The notes: generated from the letters alone by a model not told the origin. A stretch of DNA of 5,009 nt from Muribaculaceae bacterium (GCA_017545095.1 JAFYCU010000190.1:1-5009); one strand, 5' to 3'; numbered from the stretch's first letter, positions 1 to 5,009 are shown. Program-made: numbers and translations.

Positions 1-359
1 GTCCGCAGCTGCTGTTGCAGGCGTTCCTGCAGCGCGTGGTGAACGGCGGCGGGTATATCGACCGAGAGTACGGCCTGGGCCGCTGCCGCACCGACCTGCT
101 CATCCGCAAACCGCTCACCGACGGCTACGGAGGTCCCGTGCAGCGCGTGGTGATGGAGCTGAAAATCCTGCGTGGCGGCCTGAAGAAAACGATGGCCGAC
201 GGACTGAAGCAGACGGCAAAATATATGGACTACGTGGGCAACGTGGACGAGGGACACCTCATCATCTTCGACCGCACGGGCCGGCTCTCGTGGACCAAAC
301 GCATCTGGCACCGCACCGAGCACTATCAGGGACGCGACATCACCGTGTGGGGAATGTGA
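1..359 (+). CDS. AAA-like ATPase with C-terminal PD-(D/E)XK nuclease-like domain (3' end only)
   Basis: The reading frame is open from the left edge (first full codon at 3) to a TGA at 357-359, so only about the last 118 residues are present and the ATPase part lies outside. A TTG at 15 is an internal leucine codon, not a start. The visible part matches the C-terminal domain of a widespread AAA-like ATPase family. It has VVNGGGYIDREYGLGRCRTD, whose Asp (nt 93-95) fits the PD-(D/E)XK acidic residue, then VVMELKI with the E-x-K pair (nt 156-164), then a GLKQTAKYMD helix, GHLIIFDR and the closing VWGM that is typical of the family. In other members the N-terminal half is a P-loop ATPase. The biological role is not established; they are often linked to mobile or defence DNA. 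The stop is 26 bp before the next gene, so cotranscription is possible, though the functions look unrelated. Confidence 0.82.
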   Translation, partial: PQLLLQAFLQRVVNGGGYIDREYGLGRCRTDLLIRKPLTDGYGGPVQRVVMELKILRGGLKKTMADGLKQTAKYMDYVGNVDEGHLIIFDRTGRLSWTKRIWHRTEHYQGRDITVWGM

Positions 360-385
360 CACAACAATCTTTTTAGCAATTTACT

Positions 386-1849
386 ATGGAACGACTGACA
401 AAACTGTATAAAGAATATGTGGGCAGCGAGCCCACCGAGATCAAACTGATGGACAAGGCCGGCTCTAACCGCAGCTATTACCGGCTGAGCGGCGCACGGT
501 CGATTGTGGGTGTGATTGGCGAGTCGCGCGAGGAGAACGAGGCGTTCGTCTATATGGCGCGCCACTTCGGTGAGCGCGGCCTATCGGTGCCCACGGTCTA
601 CGGCATGAGCGACGACCACATGGCCTATATCCAGGAAGACCTGGGCGGCAAACCCGAAAACATCCTCTGGAACAAAATCCGCCGCAGCAGCATCACCCAC
701 GCCTTCACCAGCGAGGAAAAAGAGCTGCTGTGCAGAGCCATGAGCAACCTGTGCGACATCCAGTTCCTGGGAGCCGAGGGCTTCGACTACAGTCACTGCT
801 ACCCCGCGCAGTGCTTCGACGAACGGTCCATCAAGTGGGACCTGAACTACTTCAAGTATTGTTTCCTCAAGGCCACCGGCGTGGTGTTCAACGAGGACAA
901 GCTCGAGAACGATTTCGAACGCCTCACACGCGACCTGCTCGCCGTGCCGGGCAACACGTTTATGTATCGCGACTTCCAGTCGCGCAACGTGATGCTTGTG
1001 GGCGACGCCGAGCACCCCGACCAGTGCCGGCTGGCGTTCATCGACTTCCAGGGCGGCCGGCGCGGGCCTTACTACTACGACGTGGCCTCGTTTGTGTGGC
1101 AGTCGCGAGCCAAATACCCCGAGGAGCTGAAGCGCGAACTCATCCAAGCCTATGTGGAGCGGCTCAAGCACTATGTGCCTGGCCTCGACGAGGCCGAGTT
1201 CCACCGCAACCTGCGCCTGTTTGTGCTCTTCCGCACGCTGCAAGTGCTGGGTGCCTACGGCTTCAGAGGCTATTTCGAGAAAAAGCCCGACTTCATGAAA
1301 AACAGCATCGTGCCCGCCATTGCCAACCTGCGCCGGCTGGTGGCCAAGCATCGCTTTGAGCAATACCCCTACCTGAGCGGGATTATCGACCAGCTGGTCG
1401 ACCTCAAAGACTTCACCAGCGAGGAGAAAACGCTCACCGTGCGCGTGATGAGCTTTGCCTACAAGAAAAGCATACCACACGACCCATCGGGCAACGGCGG
1501 AGGGTTTGTGTTCGACTGCCGCGCACTCAACAATCCAGGCAAATACGACAAATACAAAGCCTTCACCGGACTCGACGAAAACGTGATTGAGTTCCTGCAA
1601 AACGAGAGCACCATCGACCAGTGGCTCGAGCATGTGTATGCACTCGTCGACGAAAGCGTGGAGCGTTACAAAAAGCGCAACTTCACCGACCTGATGGTGT
1701 GCTTTGGCTGCACCGGCGGACAGCACCGCTCGGTGTATGCCGCCCAACACACCGCCGAGCACATCCACAAGAAGTTCAACGTGCGCGTCGAGCTCACCCA
1801 CCGCGAGCAGAGCGACCACGACCGCACCTTCAACCCCGTGGACGAATGA
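386..1849 (+). CDS. AmgK-like amino-sugar (MurNAc) kinase fused to a RapZ C-terminal domain
   Basis: This 487-residue cytoplasmic protein has two domains. Residues about 1-330 are an APH-fold kinase: AGSNRSYYRL near residue 25 as nucleotide loop, IQEDLGG at 82-88, the catalytic loop YRDFQSRN (Asp196, Asn201) and the metal-binding IDFQGGRRGPYYYDVAS (Asp220). The DFQ..xGPxxYDxAS pattern is that of AmgK, which phosphorylates MurNAc (and GlcNAc) at C1 in peptidoglycan recycling, rather than of antibiotic kinases. Residues about 349-475 match the C-terminal domain of RapZ: LTVRVMSFAYK, FDCRALNNPG (376-385), TGLD (394-397), GCTGGQHRSVY (441-451) and HRE (472-474). In E. coli this domain binds glucosamine-6-phosphate. 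The P-loop N-terminal domain of true RapZ is absent. The start is the first ATG after the upstream stop, with no Shine-Dalgarno sequence. The stop overlaps the next start (ATGA), which points to translational coupling with the MurU-like gene. The domain calls are firm; the MurNAc substrate is inferred from motifs and the neighbour. Confidence 0.9.
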   Translation: MERLTKLYKEYVGSEPTEIKLMDKAGSNRSYYRLSGARSIVGVIGESREENEAFVYMARHFGERGLSVPTVYGMSDDHMAYIQEDLGGKPENILWNKIRRSSITHAFTSEEKELLCRAMSNLCDIQFLGAEGFDYSHCYPAQCFDERSIKWDLNYFKYCFLKATGVVFNEDKLENDFERLTRDLLAVPGNTFMYRDFQSRNVMLVGDAEHPDQCRLAFIDFQGGRRGPYYYDVASFVWQSRAKYPEELKRELIQAYVERLKHYVPGLDEAEFHRNLRLFVLFRTLQVLGAYGFRGYFEKKPDFMKNSIVPAIANLRRLVAKHRFEQYPYLSGIIDQLVDLKDFTSEEKTLTVRVMSFAYKKSIPHDPSGNGGGFVFDCRALNNPGKYDKYKAFTGLDENVIEFLQNESTIDQWLEHVYALVDESVERYKKRNFTDLMVCFGCTGGQHRSVYAAQHTAEHIHKKFNVRVELTHREQSDHDRTFNPVDE

Positions 1850-2595
1850 AAGCGATGGTCTTTGCCGCCGGGCTGGGCACACGGCTGAAACCGCTCACCC
1901 TCCACCGCCCGAAAGCACTTGTCGAGGTGGCGGGCGTGACCATGCTCGAGCGCGTGCTCATGCGCCTGCGCCAAGCCGGCTTCAACGATGTCACCGTCAA
2001 CGTGCATCACTTTGCGCCAATGGTTATCGAATTTTTGTCGGCACACGACAATTTCGGCCTCGACATCCACATCAGCGATGAGCGTGACTTGCTGCTCGAC
2101 ACCGGCGGAGGCATCCTGGCCGCTCGACAGTGGCTCGACGGCAACGAACCGTTTCTGGTGCACAATGCCGACATCCTCACCAACCTGAACCTTGACGCTT
2201 TCTACCACAGCCACCACGGCAGCGACGCATTAGCCACCCTGCTCGTGAAAGAAAGAGAGACCCAGCGATACTTTGTGTTCGACCACAACGACCGCCTGCA
2301 GGGATGGATCAACAAAAAAACCGGCGAGACCCGACCCGAAGGATTCCACCACGACCCCGCCGTGCAGCACGAGTTGGCCTTTGGCGGACTGCACGTGATC
2401 TCACCCGGCATCTTCCCCCTGCTCGAGCAACACGCAGCACAGGTGGGACCCGTGTTCTCGATCACACCTTTTTATATAGAGGCGTGCCGCGAGCACATCA
2501 TCAGGGGCTACCATCCCGCCACCCCCTACCGCTGGCTCGATGTGGGCAAACCCGAAACACTGGCCCTGGCCGAAGAGGAGATGCGAGAGACATAG
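1846..2595 (+). CDS. MurU-like sugar-1-phosphate nucleotidyltransferase
   Basis: This 249-residue cytoplasmic enzyme of the GT-A nucleotidyltransferase fold would transfer UMP from UTP to a sugar-1-phosphate, most likely MurNAc-1-phosphate to give UDP-MurNAc. The nucleotide signature AAGLGTRLKPLT...RPKAL is at residues 7-25, DTGGG at 85-89, the metal-binding Asp109 in HNADILT, GGLHVISP at 180-187 and the C-terminal WLDVGKPETL at 230-239. Its length is close to that of MurU and it lacks the left-handed beta-helix acyltransferase domain of GlmU, which argues against GlmU. The ATG at 1846 was chosen because MKAMVFAAG is the usual N-terminus; the frame runs open upstream, but that part is a shadow of the kinase gene. 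The ATGA overlap with the AmgK-like gene supports one pathway. A mannose-1-phosphate or other sugar nucleotidyltransferase is possible from sequence alone; the adjacent AmgK-like kinase favours MurU. Confidence 0.9.
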   Translation: MKAMVFAAGLGTRLKPLTLHRPKALVEVAGVTMLERVLMRLRQAGFNDVTVNVHHFAPMVIEFLSAHDNFGLDIHISDERDLLLDTGGGILAARQWLDGNEPFLVHNADILTNLNLDAFYHSHHGSDALATLLVKERETQRYFVFDHNDRLQGWINKKTGETRPEGFHHDPAVQHELAFGGLHVISPGIFPLLEQHAAQVGPVFSITPFYIEACREHIIRGYHPATPYRWLDVGKPETLALAEEEMRET

Positions 2596-2631
2596 GTAAA
2601 CCAAAACCTGAACAGCATCCATTTCACCGCC

Positions 2632-4014
2632 ATGCGCAACAATGCCATCAACGCCGACAACACCAACCCCTCGACCGAGTCGGGATGGGGGCAGGAGGCG
2701 GCCACGCTCACCATCGACGACCGTTTCACCCACGTGGAGCCGCTTGACGGCGGAGAGCGCGGCATGACGCGGCTGCACCGGGCACAGCGCCACGGCAAGT
2801 GGTTCGTGCTCAAAAGTCTGCACGACGACTACTGCCACGAGCCCGCCTGCCAGGCCATGCTGCGCAAGGAGTTCGACATCGGCTACACCCTCTCGCACCC
2901 CGGCATCGCCGCCACAGTGGGGCTGGAGCAGGTCGATGGTCTGGGCACCTGCATCATCGAGGAATGGGTCGATGGCGTGACGCTGCGCGAGTTCATGGCC
3001 TCGCCCGGCTTCACCGCAGCAGCAGCGCGCCGCATGGCCGCCGAAGTGTGCGATGCACTCACCTACCTGCACAACCGCCAGGTGGTGCATCGCGACATCA
3101 AACCCAGCAACATCCTCATCACTGCCGACGGCTTCCATATCAAACTCATCGACTTCGGCGTGAGCGACACCGCCAGCCATGCCGTGCTCAAGGGGCCGGC
3201 CGGTACACGCCGCTATGCCGCCCCCGAGTTGCTCGCCGGCGACAACGTCGACGGCCGTGCCGACCTCTACTCGCTGGGGGTGGTGCTCGATGAAATGAAC
3301 CAAGCCCTGCCCCATGGCAACCGCCGTCTGCGACGTGCGGCACAAGCGTGCACGCACACCGCCCCCGACGACCGCCCCGACAGCGCCGCCCAGGTGGCAG
3401 CCATGCTCACCCGCCCCAGCCGACAATGGCTGTGGTGGACTGCCGCAGCGGCAGCACTGCTGGCCACGATGGCAGCCATAGCACTGCTCAGACCCGCCGA
3501 ACCCACAAAGCCTGTAGAAGCTATAGATACTATAGAAGCTATAGATACTATAAAAGCTATAGCAGCTATAGATTCTCAAGTCCACAACAACAAGCAGCCG
3601 CAGCCCACGCAAGAGGCCCAGCCACAGCCCGCGCAAGAGCCCCAGCCGCAGAATGCGCAAGAGAAATTGCCCAAGCTGCCGCCCATGTTGCGGCAACTGG
3701 TGCTCGCACGGGCGCAGCAGTCCGGCATCCTATATATCCAGAAACAGGTTGATGAATTGCAAGAAACGCGCAGGCTCAGCTCCCCCGAGGCATATGACCT
3801 CTCCTACAGCCTGACGATGGACAACGTGGAAGTGACAGCCAACATCGAGATATTTGAGCTTTACCCCGACACCGACCCCAAGTCACTCTCGCTGAGGTAC
3901 TACCTTGCCAGCCCCGAAGGGCAGCAGCTTGTGGAGGCTGCCCGACAGCAAGCCCGCCAAGCCGCCGAGCAATGGCTCAGAAACAACCACCCCGACCTCA
4001 TGCGAGATGAATAG
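2632..4014 (+). CDS. Membrane-anchored Hanks-type Ser/Thr protein kinase with unrecognised outer domain
   Basis: This 460-residue protein has a kinase domain at about 32-262. The ATP Lys61 lies in FVLKSL, the partner Glu is probably Glu80, the catalytic loop is HRDIKPSN (Asp155, Asn160), the metal site is DFG (174-176), and GTRRYAAPE (191-199), DLYSLG (211-216) and the Arg of DDRPD (248) follow. The glycine loop is degenerate (PLDGGERGMTRL), and only about 63 residues lie between APE and the domain end, so the C-lobe is short; the catalytic residues are intact. One membrane segment spans about 267-287 and puts the rest outside the cytoplasm. That part holds an isoleucine tripeptide repeat (294-315), a PQ-rich linker (323-344) and a helix-strand-helix-looking domain (345-460) that I do not recognise and that is not PASTA. 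The Asp-Thr-Ala-Ser stretch after DFG and the AGTRRYAAPE loop resemble a kinase family I recall from Bacteroidales. ATG 2632 is the only start before the kinase domain. It follows the MurU-like gene by 36 bp. Confidence 0.93.
   Translation: MRNNAINADNTNPSTESGWGQEAATLTIDDRFTHVEPLDGGERGMTRLHRAQRHGKWFVLKSLHDDYCHEPACQAMLRKEFDIGYTLSHPGIAATVGLEQVDGLGTCIIEEWVDGVTLREFMASPGFTAAAARRMAAEVCDALTYLHNRQVVHRDIKPSNILITADGFHIKLIDFGVSDTASHAVLKGPAGTRRYAAPELLAGDNVDGRADLYSLGVVLDEMNQALPHGNRRLRRAAQACTHTAPDDRPDSAAQVAAMLTRPSRQWLWWTAAAAALLATMAAIALLRPAEPTKPVEAIDTIEAIDTIKAIAAIDSQVHNNKQPQPTQEAQPQPAQEPQPQNAQEKLPKLPPMLRQLVLARAQQSGILYIQKQVDELQETRRLSSPEAYDLSYSLTMDNVEVTANIEIFELYPDTDPKSLSLRYYLASPEGQQLVEAARQQARQAAEQWLRNNHPDLMRDE
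3512..3574 (+). repeat. 9-bp tandem repeat (CTATAGANN, seven copies) inside the kinase gene
   Basis: Seven consecutive 9-mers can be laid out: CTGTAGAAG, CTATAGATA, CTATAGAAG, CTATAGATA, CTATAAAAG, CTATAGCAG and CTATAGATT. Copies two to five also form a longer 18-bp unit. The array is strongly AT-rich inside very GC-rich coding DNA. The period of 9 keeps the frame and encodes an x-x-Ile tripeptide repeat (residues 294-315) just outside the membrane segment. Changes in copy number would lengthen or shorten the juxtamembrane stalk without a frameshift. Confidence 0.92.
3598..3663 (+). repeat. 24-bp tandem repeat encoding the PQ-rich linker
   Basis: Two full 24-bp units (3598-3621, 3622-3645) and a partial third (3646-3663) encode PQPTQEAQ, PQPAQEPQ and PQNAQE. 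This GC-rich repeat is unlike the AT-rich 9-bp array 23 bp upstream. Together they make an extended, probably unstructured stalk between the membrane segment and the outer domain of the kinase. Confidence 0.88.
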
Positions 4015-4060
4015 TTCACAGTTATCAGATTTCAGTTGACAGTTCACAGTTTTCAGTAAC
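4012..4060 (+). repeat. 7-bp tandem repeat (CAGTTNA type) at the 3' end of the kinase gene
   Basis: From 4019 to 4060 six 7-mers follow each other: CAGTTAT, CAGATTT, CAGTTGA, CAGTTCA, CAGTTTT and CAGTAAC. TAGTTCA at 4012-4018 is a degenerate seventh copy that supplies the TAG stop of the kinase gene. The 11-mer AGTTCACAGTT occurs twice (4013 and 4041). On the - strand the unit reads like the (N)AACTGT(C) repeats that I recall between genes in Bacteroidales. It is AT-rich against its surroundings, and no function can be read from it. Confidence 0.8.
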
Positions 4061-4080
4061 AGGAGCCGAGACCCGAGAAT

Positions 4081-4104
4081 TGTAGAGACGTGGCCTGCCG
4101 CGTC
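4081..4104 (+). repeat. GC-rich hairpin, possibly a decayed GTAGAGACG-type interspersed repeat
   Basis: TGTAGAGACG is followed by an imperfect inverted repeat. Positions 4087-4093 (GACGTGG) pair with 4098-4104 (CCGCGTC) over 7 bp, with one G-T wobble and a 4-nt loop. From memory, dispersed palindromes starting TGTAGAGACG and ending CGTCTCTAC are common between genes in Bacteroidales; here the right end has decayed (CGTCCTCC). No T-tract follows, so I do not call it an intrinsic terminator, although it could slow transcription downstream of the kinase gene. Confidence 0.45.
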
Positions 4105-4130
4105 CTCCCACCACCCGCCACCCACTTAAT

Positions 4131-4148
4131 TTGGTTCATCTTGGTTCA
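4131..4148 (+). promoter_or_regulatory. Paired direct repeats TTGGTTCA with 10-bp spacing (possible operator)
   Basis: TTGGTTCA occurs at 4131-4138 and 4141-4148, exactly one helical turn apart, and ends 12 bp before the putative -33 element of the downstream promoter. Two same-face half-sites upstream of a -33 box are a common layout for an activator site, but there is no direct evidence of binding. The pair is short enough to be chance. Confidence 0.3.
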
Positions 4149-4160
4149 CGGCGGCATTTT

Positions 4161-4194
4161 TTTGCCATCGTTTGCCGATAATTCACTACTTTTG
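4161..4194 (+). promoter_or_regulatory. Bacteroidetes-type sigma promoter (TTTG / TACTTTTG)
   Basis: TACTTTTG at 4187-4194 fits the TAnnTTTG -7 consensus of the Bacteroidetes primary sigma factor. TTTG at 4161-4164 lies 22 bp upstream, within the usual spacing for the -33 element. A second TTTG at 4171 is too close to serve. Transcription would begin a few bases after 4194, at or next to the ATG at 4199, so the mRNA has almost no leader. Confidence 0.7.
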
Positions 4195-4198
4195 CAGC

Positions 4199-4780
4199 AT
4201 GAACGTGAACCGCGACGATATCGACGCCTTGTTGCACCTGGTTGAACTCAAGCTAGGTCGCAGCCTGGTCACGCCCTACGACTTCGACATGCTCACCGCT
4301 GCAGTGGCGAAGAAAACCGGCACAAGCATCAGCCGTTCCACGGTGAAACGGCTGGTGGGCTATGTGGGCGACAAACACGAACCCAGCCCCACCACGCTCA
4401 ACACCCTCGCCCGTTATGCCGGCTACCGCGACTGGTCGGCCTTCCTGAGCCGCGGCAGCGACCCCACATCGGGCACGCTCAACGACGAGCTCGTACAGAC
4501 CGCGCAGCTCACCGTGGGCGACCGCATCGAGCTGGAGTGGCTGCCCGATCGCCACTGCGTGCTGCGCTACCTGGGCGAAATCCGTTTCGAGGTGGAGCAG
4601 GTCACCGGTAGCCACAGCCTTGCCAGCGGCGACACCCTCAACGTGATGGTATTCTGCCTGGGCCAGCCCCTGCAGGCCACCAACCACCACCACGGCGGCA
4701 CCATCCATCCGCTCTACATCGCCGCCAGCCAGCACGGCCTCACCGCACTCCACCTCATCAAAGCCGACAAAACACCCTAA
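4199..4780 (+). CDS. Small two-domain protein, probable HTH-like regulator; function unknown
   Basis: This 193-residue soluble protein has no signal peptide or membrane segment. Residues about 1-86 resemble an all-helical N-terminal module I recall in many uncharacterised Bacteroidales proteins: a leading helix (IDALLHLVELKLGR), TPYDFDMLTAAVAKKTG, then ISRSTVKRLVGYVGD, which looks like a helix-turn-helix recognition segment, and TLNTLARYAGYRDWSAFLSR. Residues about 96-188 look beta-rich, with VGDRIELEWLPDRHCVLRYL, FEVEQV, LASGDTLNVMVFCLGQPL and GLTALHLI, and may bind a ligand or partner. The frame is open from 4172, but the extra MPIIHYFCS is the translation of the promoter -7 region, so ATG 4199 is the better start. 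It has its own promoter and is separate from the upstream unit. DNA binding is inferred from the helix pattern only. Confidence 0.8.
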   Translation: MNVNRDDIDALLHLVELKLGRSLVTPYDFDMLTAAVAKKTGTSISRSTVKRLVGYVGDKHEPSPTTLNTLARYAGYRDWSAFLSRGSDPTSGTLNDELVQTAQLTVGDRIELEWLPDRHCVLRYLGEIRFEVEQVTGSHSLASGDTLNVMVFCLGQPLQATNHHHGGTIHPLYIAASQHGLTALHLIKADKTP

Positions 4781-4842
4781 AAAACAACCAAAACCACCGA
4801 AAAAGCAAAGGAGAGTTGTTCCAAGTTGCAACAAGTTATTAT

Positions 4843-4873
4843 AGTTGTTTGAATTGGGAGAGGTCAAACAATT
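4843..4873. repeat. Inverted repeat in AT-rich intergenic DNA
   Basis: TTGTTTGA (4845-4852) is the exact reverse complement of TCAAACAA (4864-4871). Pairing extends outward through one G-T wobble and one A-T pair to 4843 and 4873, with an 11-nt loop. The surrounding region 4815-4885 also has the palindrome GTTGCAAC (4825-4832) and repeated CAAGTT words. It lies about 60 bp past the stop of the preceding gene and has no T-tract, so a terminator role is possible but weak. Confidence 0.35.
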
Positions 4874-4891
4874 CAAGTTTCGCAGGTTGCA

Positions 4892-4899
4892 TAGCTTTG
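4892..4899 (+). promoter_or_regulatory. Possible -7 box (TAGCTTTG) without a clear -33 element
   Basis: TAGCTTTG fits TAnnTTTG. No TTTG is present 17-23 bp upstream, so only half of the promoter is visible. If used, transcription would start near 4904 and read into the hairpin region at 4958-4982 and beyond the window. Confidence 0.3.
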
Positions 4900-4902
4900 A
4901 CA

Positions 4903-5009
4903 ATGAGCGAATTGTTCGTTTGTTGGCCCTCTACAAGACCCGTCGCAGAGTGTGACCGCCATCCCCATGGCACCCGAAGGTGTATCAAAAGTGTGGAACA
5001 TTGGATTCA
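4903..5009 (+). other. Unassigned end region: hairpins and a weak open frame
   Basis: Two hairpins lie side by side. GCCAT (4958-4962) pairs with ATGGC (4967-4971) around a CCCC loop, and CACC (4971-4974) pairs with GGTG (4979-4982) around CGAA. They share base 4971, so both cannot close fully at once. On the - strand the second reads CACC-TTCG-GGTG, an extra-stable UUCG tetraloop. A + frame is open from ATG 4903 to the window end (35 codons, starting MSELFVCWPSTRPVAECDRH), but its Cys-, His- and Arg-rich composition does not look like a protein I know, so I do not call a gene. The stretch could be the 5' leader of a gene outside the window, a small RNA on either strand, or part of an interspersed repeat. 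Confidence 0.3.

Noticed and set aside
386..1400. Aminoglycoside resistance phosphotransferase
   Set aside because: The fold is shared, but the DFQ...GPYYYDVAS pattern, the RapZ fusion and the coupled MurU-like gene fit an amino-sugar kinase in cell-wall recycling.
581..1882. Long - strand open frame (433 codons) opposite the AmgK-RapZ gene
   Set aside because: It is a shadow of GC-rich codons on the + strand. It has no recognisable domain, is rich in Val, His and Ala in the usual mirror pattern, and lies opposite a gene with clear motifs.
2593..2640. Stop-codon readthrough joining the MurU-like enzyme to the kinase, which share a frame
   Set aside because: The shared frame has a one-in-three chance, the TAG has no readthrough context I can see, and the kinase has its own ATG.
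3512..3574. CRISPR-like array
   Set aside because: The units are contiguous 9-mers with no spacers and lie in a coding frame.
2401..3696. Long - strand open frame (431 codons) opposite the Ser/Thr kinase gene
   Set aside because: Same kind of shadow. Its odd Tyr-Ser-rich N-terminal run is only the reverse reading of the CTATAGANN repeat.
4087..4104. Intrinsic terminator after the kinase gene
   Set aside because: The stem is only 7 bp with a wobble, and no T-tract follows it.
4172..4198. N-terminal extension MPIIHYFCS of the HTH-like protein
   Set aside because: It is encoded by the -7 promoter region, which would lie upstream of the transcription start.
4253..4903. - strand open frame opposite the HTH-like gene
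   Set aside because: Its N-terminal part translates AT-rich intergenic repeats and the rest is an antisense shadow. No known motif is present.

Overview
The window reads as a piece of a GC-rich Bacteroidales chromosome. The protein families are ones I know from Bacteroidales. A promoter of the Bacteroidetes type (TTTG, then TAnnTTTG) precedes the last gene, Shine-Dalgarno sequences are absent, and short AT-rich tandem repeats of a kind I associate with this order punctuate the DNA. I cannot assign a family or genus.

Layout, all real genes on the + strand. (1) Positions 1-359 hold the 3' end of an AAA-like ATPase whose C-terminal PD-(D/E)XK nuclease-like domain is visible. (2) Positions 386-4014 form a probable three-gene transcription unit. 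Its first gene encodes an AmgK-like sugar kinase fused to a RapZ C-terminal domain. The second is a MurU-like sugar-1-phosphate nucleotidyltransferase, coupled to the first by an ATGA overlap. The third is a membrane-anchored Hanks-type Ser/Thr kinase with a repeat-rich linker and an unrecognised outer domain. (3) Positions 4015-4198 are intergenic, with a 7-bp tandem repeat, a GC-rich hairpin, a pair of 10-bp-spaced direct repeats and a promoter. (4) Positions 4199-4780 encode a small two-domain protein, probably a regulator, whose mRNA may be leaderless. (5) Positions 4781-5009 contain no convincing gene, but have inverted repeats, a possible -7 box and two adjacent tetraloop hairpins.

How the genes may work together: AmgK plus MurU turns recovered MurNAc into UDP-MurNAc by a route that bypasses de novo synthesis (GlmS to MurB). 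In Escherichia coli the RapZ C-terminal domain senses glucosamine-6-phosphate, the GlmS product. A fusion of that sensor to the salvage kinase suggests that the salvage branch is tuned by flux through the de novo branch. The membrane Ser/Thr kinase in the same unit could add an envelope signal. The domain calls rest on visible motifs; the regulatory circuit is inference and is the most interesting idea in the window.
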